This document shows positions 1 to 6,211 of a stretch of DNA of 16,819 nucleotides, in pieces (within the stretch, counting starts at the first letter, position 1; each line of letters starts with the position of its first letter). Location of the stretch: contig USQE01000006.1 in NCBI GenBank assembly GCA_900556675.1, positions 1 to 16,819 of the forward strand, read 5' to 3'. The translations under genes were made by a program, and so were the position numbers. This DNA comes from an uncultured Collinsella sp. (GTDB lineage Bacteria; Actinomycetota; Coriobacteriia; Coriobacteriales; Coriobacteriaceae). The notes beneath the pieces were generated by a model. That model had not been told where the DNA came from and made no database searches. It saw only the letters and a list, made by a program, of their open reading frames with translations.

Positions 1-44
1 CGGCTGCGGGCGGTGCCGCTGGCGCGACCGGCGAGGAGGCCTAA
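1..44 (+). CDS. 3' end of upstream gene, probably histidinol dehydrogenase
   Basis: An open frame enters from the left edge and stops at TAA 42-44, giving a short Ala/Gly-rich tail ending in Glu-Glu-Ala. The stop lies just before the hisC ATG at 46, and the hisC Shine-Dalgarno (gaggagg, 33-39) lies within these last codons. hisD is the usual gene directly before hisC in histidine operons, so this is probably the HisD C-terminus. No catalytic residue is in view, so the identity rests on position alone. Confidence 0.45.
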   Translation, partial: AAGGAAGATGEEA

Positions 45-45
45 T

Positions 46-1161
46 ATGGCCGAGCTGACGCCCCGCATGAAGGAGCTCGTCCAGCCCTACTTGACCGGCA
101 TCGAGCCCTACGATCCCAACTTTACGCCCACGCGCATCAATCTTTCGGCCAACGAGAACACCTATCCCGTGCCGGCCGGCGTGCGCGAGGCGGTTGATGC
201 GGCCTTGGCTGCCGCACCGCTCAACCGCTATCCCGATCCCATGTCCAACGACCTGCGCGACGAGCTTGCTGCCTGGCATGGCGTGACGCGCGAGAACATC
301 TGCGTGGGCAACGGCGGCGACGAGCTACTCTATAACTTCCTGCTGGCGTTTGGCGGCGCGGGGCGGACCCTGCTCAACTGCCCGCCGTGCTTTAGCGAGT
401 ACGCGTTCTTTGCGTCGCTCTGTCAGACCGAGGTGCGCGACGTGTGGCGCGACCCGGCAACTTTTGAGCTCGACCAGGCGGCTGTGTTCGCGGCCGCACC
501 CGAGTGCAACCTGGCGATCGTGACCTCACCCAACAATCCCACGGGCGACGTGGCGCCGCTCGACTTTGTCGCGGCGCTGTGCGATGCGTGCCCCGGCATG
601 GTCATGGTCGACGAGGCCTACGTGGAGTTTGCCGACGATTCGTTTGGCGCGGCAACTACGGCGCAAGGCCTTATTGCCGAGCATCCTAACCTGGTGATTC
701 TGCATACACTGTCCAAGGCGTTCGGCGCCGCCGGCACGCGCCTGGGCTATGTGATCGCGGCGCCCGAGGTCATCGACGTGTTCGCGGCGATTCGCCAGAT
801 CTATTCGGTCAACGTGCTGAGCCAGGCGGCAGCACTTGCCTGCGTGCGTGCCCGCGATGCCTACGCACCTGTGGTGGCGCAGGTCGCATCCGAGCGTGAG
901 CGCGAGCTGGCCGCTCTGCGCGTGATGGCTGCCGAGGGCTTGCCCGTGGAGGCGTGGCCGAGCGCGGCGAACTTTGTGCTCGTGCGCACGCCGCATGCCA
1001 CGCGCGTGCGCGAGCGCCTGCGCGACGAGTATTCAATTTTGGTGCGCGACTTTAGCTACGCGCCGGGGCTCGCGGACTGCCTGCGCATTACCGTGGGCAC
1101 CCCGCAGGAAAACGACGAGGTGCTGGCAGCGTTTGCCGCGCTGGTGAAGGAGGAGATGTAG
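46..1161 (+). CDS. hisC: Histidinol-phosphate aminotransferase
   Basis: HisC is a cytoplasmic PLP enzyme that converts imidazole-acetol phosphate plus glutamate to L-histidinol phosphate in histidine biosynthesis. The 371-residue protein is a fold-type I aminotransferase. SANEN is near residue 35, GNGGDE is at 88-93 (cofactor phosphate region), SPNNPTG is at 161-167, DEAY is at 189-192 (the Asp contacts the PLP pyridine), and TLSK puts the Schiff-base lysine at K224, followed by AGTRLGY. I chose ATG 46 over an in-frame GTG at 13. The ATG has gaggagg 6 nt upstream, while the GTG would overlap the upstream gene. The stop abuts the hisB ATG directly, which suggests coupled translation. The length is normal for the family. 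Confidence 0.93.
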   Translation: MAELTPRMKELVQPYLTGIEPYDPNFTPTRINLSANENTYPVPAGVREAVDAALAAAPLNRYPDPMSNDLRDELAAWHGVTRENICVGNGGDELLYNFLLAFGGAGRTLLNCPPCFSEYAFFASLCQTEVRDVWRDPATFELDQAAVFAAAPECNLAIVTSPNNPTGDVAPLDFVAALCDACPGMVMVDEAYVEFADDSFGAATTAQGLIAEHPNLVILHTLSKAFGAAGTRLGYVIAAPEVIDVFAAIRQIYSVNVLSQAAALACVRARDAYAPVVAQVASERERELAALRVMAAEGLPVEAWPSAANFVLVRTPHATRVRERLRDEYSILVRDFSYAPGLADCLRITVGTPQENDEVLAAFAALVKEEM

Positions 1162-1749
1162 ATGGACCGCTATGCCGAGGTAACCCGCAAGACGGGCGAG
1201 ACCGACATTGTCGTAAAGCTCGACCTGGATGGATCTGGCGTGTGCGATATCTCGACCGGCGTGCCGTATTTCGACCACATGCTCAACGCTTTTGGCCGCC
1301 ATGGTCTGTTCGATCTGACGGTGCACGCGGTGGGCGACGTCGAGGTCGATGCACATCACACCGTCGAGGACACGGGTATTGTGCTGGGCGAGGCGTTTTG
1401 CCAGGCGCTGGGCGACAAGGCGGGCATTACGCGCTTTGCCGACGCGGCGATCGCCATGGACGAGACGCTTGTGATGGCTGCTGTTGATATTTCGGGCCGC
1501 GGGCAGGCCTACTGCGAGCTGCCCGTGCCGACCGAGCGCGTGGGCAGCTTCGATACCGAGCTGGCCGTCGAGTTCTTCTACGCCTTTGCGCGCGATGCCA
1601 AGCTCACGCTGCACGTGCGCGAGCTGGCGGGCGGCAACTCGCATCACATTATCGAGGCCGCCTTTAAGGCCGTGGGCCGCACGATGCGCCACGCCTGCGA
1701 GCTCGATCCCCGCGTGCAGGGCATCCCCAGCACCAAGGGCTCGCTGTAA
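1162..1749 (+). CDS. hisB: Imidazoleglycerol-phosphate dehydratase
   Basis: HisB removes water from imidazoleglycerol phosphate to give imidazole-acetol phosphate, the substrate of HisC. The 195-residue protein is the monofunctional bacterial form, without the histidinol-phosphatase domain fused in enterobacteria. The Mn-binding hallmarks are present: FDHMLNAFGRHG at 38-48, DAHHTVEDTG at 63-72 and GGNSHHIIEAAFKA at 158-170. The ATG follows the hisC stop with no gap, and its ribosome-binding site (aaggagg) lies inside the end of hisC. About 80 bp of repeat-like DNA separate it from hisH. Confidence 0.95.
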   Translation: MDRYAEVTRKTGETDIVVKLDLDGSGVCDISTGVPYFDHMLNAFGRHGLFDLTVHAVGDVEVDAHHTVEDTGIVLGEAFCQALGDKAGITRFADAAIAMDETLVMAAVDISGRGQAYCELPVPTERVGSFDTELAVEFFYAFARDAKLTLHVRELAGGNSHHIIEAAFKAVGRTMRHACELDPRVQGIPSTKGSL

Positions 1750-1762
1750 CCGCAACAAAGGC

Positions 1763-1804
1763 AAAAACCACTACGAAGGTGCCTGTCCCCTTTGTGGTGG
1801 TTTT
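1763..1804. repeat. Small inverted-repeat element between hisB and hisH
   Basis: The arms aaaaccac (1764-1771) and gtggtttt (1797-1804) are perfect inverted repeats around a 25-nt centre containing gtgcctgtcccc (1780-1790). The element is non-coding and sits in an otherwise tightly packed operon. No T-tract follows the right arm beyond four T's, so strong termination is unlikely. It looks like one unit of a dispersed intergenic repeat, but this window holds only one copy. Confidence 0.45.
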
Positions 1805-1830
1805 GGACGATGAGATAAGGGAGGGGTCGC

Positions 1831-2532
1831 GTGGGCGAACCGAAGATCGTGGTTGTCGACTACCACAAGGGCAACTTGTCGAGCGTTGCGCGCGGGCTTG
1901 CGCGCGCCGGTGCCGCCGCCTGCACGTCGGACGATCCGGAGCAGATCCGCAACGCCGACGGCCTGGTCATCCCGGGCGTGGGCGCGTTTTACGACGCGGT
2001 CGCCTTTATGCGCGAGGGCGGCGAGGCGGACGCGGTGCTCGACGCCGTTGCCGCCGGAACTCCGTTGCTCGGCATCTGCCTGGGCCTTCAGTTGTTTTTT
2101 GAGCGCGGCAACGAGGGCGTTCCTGCGAGCGAGAGCGCGGTCGCCGACGGCAACGCCTCCGAGCGGGCCGGTGCCCTCTGGGTCGATGGCCTGGGTATTA
2201 TGCGCGGTTCGTGCACGCGCCTGGAGTCGAGCCGCCTGAAGGTGCCGCACGTGGGCTGGGACCAGGTGCACATGACGCCCGCCGGTGCGGCCGATCCGCT
2301 GCTTACTGGTTTTGCCGAGGGTGCCAACATGTACTTCACCCACAGCTACGCGGTGGCCGACGATTCCGATGCCGCCGATGTGCTGGCGCGCACGCACTAT
2401 ACGCGGAGCTTCCCGTGCATCGTGCGCCATGGCAACGTGTGGGGTTGCCAGTTCCATCCCGAGAAATCCTCCGCGCTGGGTCAGCGCATCCTTAAGAACT
2501 TCGTCAACATCGTCGAGGAGGCCGGCCGATGA
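1831..2532 (+). CDS. hisH: Imidazole glycerol phosphate synthase, glutaminase subunit
   Basis: HisH is a class I glutamine amidotransferase that releases ammonia for HisF, with which it forms the IGP synthase heterodimer. The 233-residue protein has the nucleophile C83 in GICLGLQ (81-87) and the His/Glu pair H209 and E211 in FHPEKS. It also has IPGVGAF at 47-53 and YFTHSY at 168-173. The start is GTG 1831, with ggaggg about 6 nt upstream. It is about 20-25 residues longer than typical HisH, because there is an extra stretch at about 95-118 between the nucleophile strand and the DGLGIMRG segment. The 3' end overlaps hisA by four bases (ATGA). Confidence 0.94.
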   Translation: MGEPKIVVVDYHKGNLSSVARGLARAGAAACTSDDPEQIRNADGLVIPGVGAFYDAVAFMREGGEADAVLDAVAAGTPLLGICLGLQLFFERGNEGVPASESAVADGNASERAGALWVDGLGIMRGSCTRLESSRLKVPHVGWDQVHMTPAGAADPLLTGFAEGANMYFTHSYAVADDSDAADVLARTHYTRSFPCIVRHGNVWGCQFHPEKSSALGQRILKNFVNIVEEAGR

Positions 2533-3272
2533 TCCTGTTTCCCGCAATCGATCTGATCGGCGGCAAGGTCGTGCGCCTGGAGCGCGGCGACCGGAGTCGC
2601 TGCAAGGTATATTCCGACGACCCCGTGGCCGTTGCTCGCTCGTTTGCCGAGCAGGGCGCAAGCTGGGTGCACGTCGTCGACCTGTCCGCTGCCTTTGGCG
2701 AGGACGAGGACACATGCGCTGCCAACTCGGCGGCGATTAAGGCCATCTGCGGCGTCAACGGTCTGTCCGTGGACGTAGGCGGCGGCGTCCGCTCGCTCGC
2801 GCGCATCGACGAGTTGGCCGGCTACGGTGCGCGCCGCATCGCACTGGGCACCGTGCTGGTGACCGAGCCGGGTTTTGCCGAGGTGGCGGCCAAAGGCTTT
2901 GGCGAGCTGTTGGTGGCTGACATTGCCGCCCGCGACGGCCAGGTCAAGGTGAACGGCTGGCGTGATGGCGCGGGCGTGTCACTCGACGATGCCGTGGCGC
3001 AGCTCACCGAGCTGGGCTTTAAACATCTGGTGTATACCGACATCGCGCGCGATGGCATGCAGACGGGCATCGATGTGGCGGCGTATCGCCATGTGGCCGA
3101 GGTCGCGGGCTTTCCCGTCGTGGCATCGGGCGGCATCTCGACGCTCGACGATATCCGCGCGCTGGCCGCAGTGGGTGAGGGCGCGATTGAAGGTGCTATT
3201 ACCGGTCGCGCGCTCTACGAGGGCAACTTTACGCTGGTACAGGCGCTGGCCGCCGCCCGAGGGGAGGAGTAG
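2529..3272 (+). CDS. hisA: ProFAR isomerase (HisA)
   Basis: HisA is a (beta/alpha)8 barrel enzyme that isomerises ProFAR to PRFAR by an Amadori rearrangement. The 247-residue protein has the catalytic acid/base aspartates D8 (FPAID) and D131 (ADIAARDG). GGGVRS is at 84-89, NGWRDG at 142-147, DIARDGM at 171-177 and ASGGIS at 199-204. Some actinobacteria use a dual HisA/TrpF enzyme (PriA). This sequence keeps the HisA-like NGWRDG segment, but specificity cannot be settled by eye. ATG 2529 overlaps the hisH stop in an ATGA arrangement. Confidence 0.93.
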   Translation: MILFPAIDLIGGKVVRLERGDRSRCKVYSDDPVAVARSFAEQGASWVHVVDLSAAFGEDEDTCAANSAAIKAICGVNGLSVDVGGGVRSLARIDELAGYGARRIALGTVLVTEPGFAEVAAKGFGELLVADIAARDGQVKVNGWRDGAGVSLDDAVAQLTELGFKHLVYTDIARDGMQTGIDVAAYRHVAEVAGFPVVASGGISTLDDIRALAAVGEGAIEGAITGRALYEGNFTLVQALAAARGEE

Positions 3273-3275
3273 CCC

Positions 3276-4058
3276 ATGCTTACCAAACGTGTGATTCCCT
3301 GCCTGGACGTCAAGGACGGTCGTGTGGTCAAGGGCGTCAACTTTGTGAGCTTACGCGATGCGGGCGATCCGGTGGAGCTGGCGCGTGCCTATGACCGCGA
3401 GGGTGCGGACGAGGTCGTCTTCCTGGACATTACCGCCACGAGCGACAACCGTGCGACGACTATCGAGATGGCGGCGCATGCGGCCGAGGAGCTCGCTATT
3501 CCCTATACCGTGGGTGGCGGTTTCCGCGACTTGGCGGGCATGCGGACCATGGTTGCCGCCGGTGCCGATAAGGTGTCGCTCAACTCTGCCGCCGTGCGCG
3601 ATCCGTCGCTGATCAGCCAGGCTGCCGCGGCGTTTGGCAGCCAGGCCGTGGTCGTGGCGATCGATGCCAAGCGCGTGGGCCTGCCCGGCGCATCTGGTGC
3701 CGACAAGTGGGAGGTCTTCACGGCGGGCGGCCGCAACGCCACGGGCATCGACGCGGTGGCGTGGGCCGAGGAGGCGGCTCGCCGCGGCGCCGGCGAGATC
3801 CTGCTGACCAGCATGGACCGCGACGGCACCAAGGCTGGCTTTGACCTGGCGCTCACCCGCGCCGTGGCGCGCGCGGTGCCGATTCCGGTGATTGCGAGCG
3901 GCGGCGTGGGCACGCTCGAACATTTTGCCGAGGGCGTGATCGAGGGCGAGGCCGATGCCGTGCTGGCGGCGAGCGTCTTTCACTTTGGGACGTTCAGCAT
4001 TCGCCAGGTGAAGGAGTATATGGCATCGCAGGGCATTCCTGTCAGGTTGGACTTCTAG
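3276..4058 (+). CDS. hisF: Imidazole glycerol phosphate synthase, cyclase subunit
   Basis: HisF is the synthase subunit that combines PRFAR with ammonia from HisH, giving imidazoleglycerol phosphate and AICAR. The 260-residue barrel has the catalytic aspartates D11 ([14 protein letters not shown]) and D130 (VAIDAKR). It also has TVGGGFRD at 78-85, [11 protein letters not shown] at 178-188 and ASGGVG at 207-212. ATG 3276 lies 3 nt after the hisA stop, with ggggagg inside the end of hisA. The length and motifs are normal. A roughly 140-bp gap with a large imperfect palindrome follows. Confidence 0.95.
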   Translation: MLTKRVIPCLDVKDGRVVKGVNFVSLRDAGDPVELARAYDREGADEVVFLDITATSDNRATTIEMAAHAAEELAIPYTVGGGFRDLAGMRTMVAAGADKVSLNSAAVRDPSLISQAAAAFGSQAVVVAIDAKRVGLPGASGADKWEVFTAGGRNATGIDAVAWAEEAARRGAGEILLTSMDRDGTKAGFDLALTRAVARAVPIPVIASGGVGTLEHFAEGVIEGEADAVLAASVFHFGTFSIRQVKEYMASQGIPVRLDF

Positions 4059-4066
4059 CGCTGCGG

Positions 4067-4166
4067 CTTGCCCAGGCACCGCATCTTGCCGCTCAAACCG
4101 TCGCTCGCGTACCAAAGTACGCGTCGCTCCTCTTTCGCGGCAACCTGCGGCACCTGGACAACCCTC
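4067..4166. repeat. Large imperfect inverted repeat between hisF and hisI
   Basis: The outer arm starting ttgcccaggcaccgc (about 4069) pairs imperfectly with the sequence ending cacctggacaa (about 4162). About 24 of 29 positions match when the right arm is reverse-complemented. At the centre is a perfect smaller palindrome, gcgtac-caaa-gtacgc (about 4110-4125). I found no open frame with a ribosome-binding site here. The structure resembles REP or miniature intergenic elements. It lies inside an operon and has no T-tract, so it is not an ordinary terminator. Confidence 0.5.
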
Positions 4167-4198
4167 GCCGACCTGCGAGGTTTTAATTGGGGAGAAAA

Positions 4199-4528
4199 AT
4201 GGAAGAGATAACCGATCCTTCAAAGCTTACATACGACGCCAAGGGGTTGATTCCTTGTGTGGTTCAGCAGTATGACACCGGCGAGGTGCTTATGGTTGCT
4301 TGGATGAATGAGGAATCGGTGGGGCTGACGCTCAAGACCGGTACCACGTGGTTTTGGAGCCGCAGCCGCCAGGAGCTCTGGAACAAGGGCGCGACGAGCG
4401 GCAACATGCAGGAGGTCAAGGAGCTTTGGGCCGACTGCGATAGCGATACGCTGCTGGTCAAGGTTGACTCGCCGGGTCCGGCCTGCCATACCGGCAACCG
4501 TACCTGCTTCTTTAAGAAACTCGCGTAG
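4199..4528 (+). CDS. hisI: Phosphoribosyl-AMP cyclohydrolase
   Basis: HisI opens the adenine ring of PR-AMP, the third step of histidine synthesis. The 109-residue protein is the stand-alone cyclohydrolase, with no fused HisE domain. It shows [17 protein letters not shown] (53-69), the metal-binding cluster D79-C80-D81-D83 in [10 protein letters not shown], and the zinc ligands C96 and C103 in [15 protein letters not shown] 4199 is preferred to an in-frame TTG at 4187 because ggggag sits 5-6 nt before the ATG. hisE follows after 46 bp. Confidence 0.94.
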   Translation: MEEITDPSKLTYDAKGLIPCVVQQYDTGEVLMVAWMNEESVGLTLKTGTTWFWSRSRQELWNKGATSGNMQEVKELWADCDSDTLLVKVDSPGPACHTGNRTCFFKKLA

Positions 4529-4574
4529 GGCGGGCGCTCGATTGGACGCTCGGCCAACCAGAAAGGATTGAACT

Positions 4575-4892
4575 ATGGGTGTGCGCACCGCAAACGTTCA
4601 GGACGGAAATATCGGTGAGACGCTGACGGGGCTCGCCGAGGTGATTCACGGCCGTCGCGACGCATCGCCGCAGGAGAGCTATACCGCTCGCCTGCTGACC
4701 GACGTCGAGGACGAGCTGCTCAAGAAGCTTGCCGAGGAGGCGAGCGAGGTCATCATGGCCTGCAAGGATAACGACCACGATCACATTCGCTACGAGGCCG
4801 GTGACCTGGTCTACCACTTGCTCGTGACGCTTGAGCGCTACGGCATCACCCTCGACGAACTGGCCGGCGAACTCAACGCCCGCCGCCACTAG
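4575..4892 (+). CDS. hisE: Phosphoribosyl-ATP pyrophosphatase
   Basis: HisE hydrolyses PR-ATP to PR-AMP and pyrophosphate, the second pathway step, just before HisI. The 105-residue, mostly helical protein belongs to the MazG-like all-alpha NTP pyrophosphatase fold. It shows SYTARLL near 35-41, then KKLAEEASEVIMA at 50-62 and EAGDLVYHLLV at 75-85, which supply the acidic metal ligands. ATG 4575 is preceded by aaagga. It is the last his gene in view. Its stop codon lies at the edge of the intergenic repeat block that follows. Confidence 0.93.
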   Translation: MGVRTANVQDGNIGETLTGLAEVIHGRRDASPQESYTARLLTDVEDELLKKLAEEASEVIMACKDNDHDHIRYEAGDLVYHLLVTLERYGITLDELAGELNARRH

Positions 4893-4930
4893 TCATTGGG
4901 TAGTCATTGGGGACGCTCTTAAATGACTAG
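4889..4930. repeat. Intergenic repeat, tagtcatt / aatgacta type
   Basis: tagtcattggg occurs twice in tandem (4890-4900 and 4901-4911). The second copy is closed by the inverted arm aatgacta (4922-4929), giving an 8-bp perfect hairpin around ggggacgctctta. The first copy overlaps the hisE stop codon. The 15-mer tagtcattggggacg (4901-4915) recurs exactly at 15107-15121, after another gene. This supports a dispersed element rather than chance. Confidence 0.6.
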
Positions 4931-4938
4931 GCGACAGC

Positions 4939-4987
4939 TAGGGACGTTCCTAAAGTGCCGGCAGAAAAGGAACGTCCCTAACTGCCG
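4939..4987. repeat. Palindromic repeat, uninterrupted copy (IS target family)
   Basis: The arms tagggacgttcct (4939-4951) and aggaacgtcccta (4968-4980) form a 13-bp perfect inverted repeat. Between them are gtgccggcag and AAAA, and ctgccg follows (4982-4987). The same unit occurs at 6051-6085 plus 7645-7665, where it is split by the insertion sequence. This copy therefore serves as a nearby empty-site reference. It ends about 20 bp before the -10 box of the downstream gene and covers that promoter's -35 position. Confidence 0.75.
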
Positions 4988-5005
4988 ACTTTTTTGAGCG
5001 CTGGG

Positions 5006-5011
5006 TATAAT
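5006..5011 (+). promoter_or_regulatory. Probable -10 box of the zinc-ribbon gene
   Basis: A perfect TATAAT, preceded by ctggg, lies 38 nt before the ATG at 5049. No good -35 is present at 17-bp spacing (tgccga, 4983-4988). That position falls in the edge of the upstream palindromic repeat. Confidence 0.5.
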
Positions 5012-5048
5012 CGTCGTATTGCATTGAAATGTGGCGAAAGGAGTGGCA

Positions 5049-6032
5049 ATGTCTCGGTATTGCGCCTCGTGCGGCAAACTTCTTGCAGATGATGCCAAGT
5101 TCTGCACCTCATGCGGTGCACCCGTTGAGCAGACAACCGCAAGCAATGGCCAACCCGCGTTTGAGCAGACCGGCTTCCTCGATACGCCGCAAGCTAAGCC
5201 GGACGACCCCCTCGCCTATCGCCCCGACCCCGCCGCCAGCCCCGCAGCGGTCGAAACGACGCAGCGCATACCCGTCGCGGACACCCCGCCCCAACAGCAA
5301 CCGGCATCTACGTACGCGCCTGATTCACCGCAGGCCCCCGCCGCCAAAAAGAGCAGCACCAAGGCGCTTATCGCCGTTATCGCTGTGCTCGTGGCAATTA
5401 TCATCGCCTTGGTCATCTTTTTTGTGATCAAGCCTTTCGACAACGCCGCCACGCAAACGACTGCCGAGATTACTAAGCTGCACCATGATGTTGACGATGA
5501 TGACCTCAAGCCTCTCGACGACCCCAATAGCCTTTTTGACGATGACGACGATGATGACGAGGGTGGCAGCCAGGCGACCCTCTCCGAGCAAAACCTCTAC
5601 CGTCGCCTGAGCGAATACTACGACCTGCTCGAAGATCTCGATAACCAGGTCCGTGCCTGCGCAGAGGCGTTCAATGGCGGTTATCTGGAAGAGGACCGTA
5701 CCGCCCGTCAAAATCTCGCCGACGTCGCCGAGCGCACGGAAGACACCATCGAGCAGTACTACGATATCGTCGAGGACCTGGACGTCCCCACAAGCTCTAA
5801 GAACTACAGCTCGTGGAAGGACATCATTGCTCTGTACGACGACCTGGATCACCGCATCGATGCGATCTGTGATGCCTGGGAGATCAGCCTGAAATACACC
5901 AAGCCTGCGGATCACAAGAATGAGATCGTGGCGCCGCTGTCGCGCGACAACGTGGCGGGCACCAATGACAATAAGTACCGCCTAGACTTTGAGGAGCGCT
6001 ACCCCGGCGCCAAACCCGTCGAAGTGAACTAG
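5049..6032 (+). CDS. Membrane-anchored zinc-ribbon protein of unknown function
   Basis: I do not recognise a specific family beyond the N-terminal zinc ribbon. The 327-residue protein starts with a treble-clef style ribbon (C5-x2-C8-x10-C19-x2-C22). A Pro/Gln/Ala-rich low-complexity linker follows (about 30-100). One strong transmembrane segment lies at about 105-127, without a signal peptide. Then comes a very acidic stretch with seven consecutive Asp at 164-170. The C-terminal part (about 178-327) looks helical and charged. This arrangement suggests a cytosolic zinc ribbon and an extracytoplasmic C-terminal domain. ATG 5049 has aaaggag 5 nt upstream and is preferred to GTG 5031. The gene appears monocistronic, with its own -10 box. 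The partner and role are unknown. Confidence 0.8.
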   Translation: MSRYCASCGKLLADDAKFCTSCGAPVEQTTASNGQPAFEQTGFLDTPQAKPDDPLAYRPDPAASPAAVETTQRIPVADTPPQQQPASTYAPDSPQAPAAKKSSTKALIAVIAVLVAIIIALVIFFVIKPFDNAATQTTAEITKLHHDVDDDDLKPLDDPNSLFDDDDDDDEGGSQATLSEQNLYRRLSEYYDLLEDLDNQVRACAEAFNGGYLEEDRTARQNLADVAERTEDTIEQYYDIVEDLDVPTSSKNYSSWKDIIALYDDLDHRIDAICDAWEISLKYTKPADHKNEIVAPLSRDNVAGTNDNKYRLDFEERYPGAKPVEVN

Positions 6033-6050
6033 CGCTTTGTCGTTCCCGAG

Positions 6051-6085
6051 CCGGCAGTTAGGGACGTTCCTAAACTGCCGGCAGA
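6051..6085. repeat. Left half of palindromic repeat interrupted by the IS
   Basis: ccggcagttagg and cctaaactgccgg (6051-6081) form a 12-bp stem with one bulged A around gacgtt. gcaga then runs up to the IS junction. The sequence corresponds to the first part of the uninterrupted copy at 4939-4987, and the remainder resumes at 7645. It may also help end transcription of the zinc-ribbon gene, but it has no T-tract. Confidence 0.7.
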
Positions 6086-6089
6086 GACG

Positions 6090-6104
6090 ATATGAGCAGG
6101 ACAT
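6090..6104 (+). repeat. Left subterminal inverted repeat of the IS
   Basis: atatgagcaggacat is the exact reverse complement of 7629-7643. The match breaks at the next base on either side, so the repeat is 15 bp. Confidence 0.88.
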
Positions 6105-6211
6105 AAAAACATTGAGAGCCCCTGCTGCACGAAAGACCGCGGATTAGGCCGACAATGGTGAGTGTCTAATCCAACCGTGGCGGCCACGCCGCATTCATGG
6201 AAGGGGCTCCC

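Noticed and set aside
1771..2715. Open frame (314 codons) on the - strand opposite hisH
   Set aside because: It is antisense to hisH and hisA, with Arg/Ala/His-rich shadow composition.
2529..3272. Bifunctional PriA (HisA/TrpF) instead of HisA
   Set aside because: Actinobacteria often have PriA, but the loop sequence here (NGWRDG) reads as ordinary HisA. Without an alignment or knowledge of trpF elsewhere the dual call is not supported.
4889..4987. CRISPR array or rho-independent terminator after hisE
   Set aside because: Two adjacent copies and inverted arms do not make regular repeat-spacer units. The hairpins lack a T-tract directly after the stem. The tttttt at about 4990 comes after ctgccgac and is offset from the 13-bp stem.
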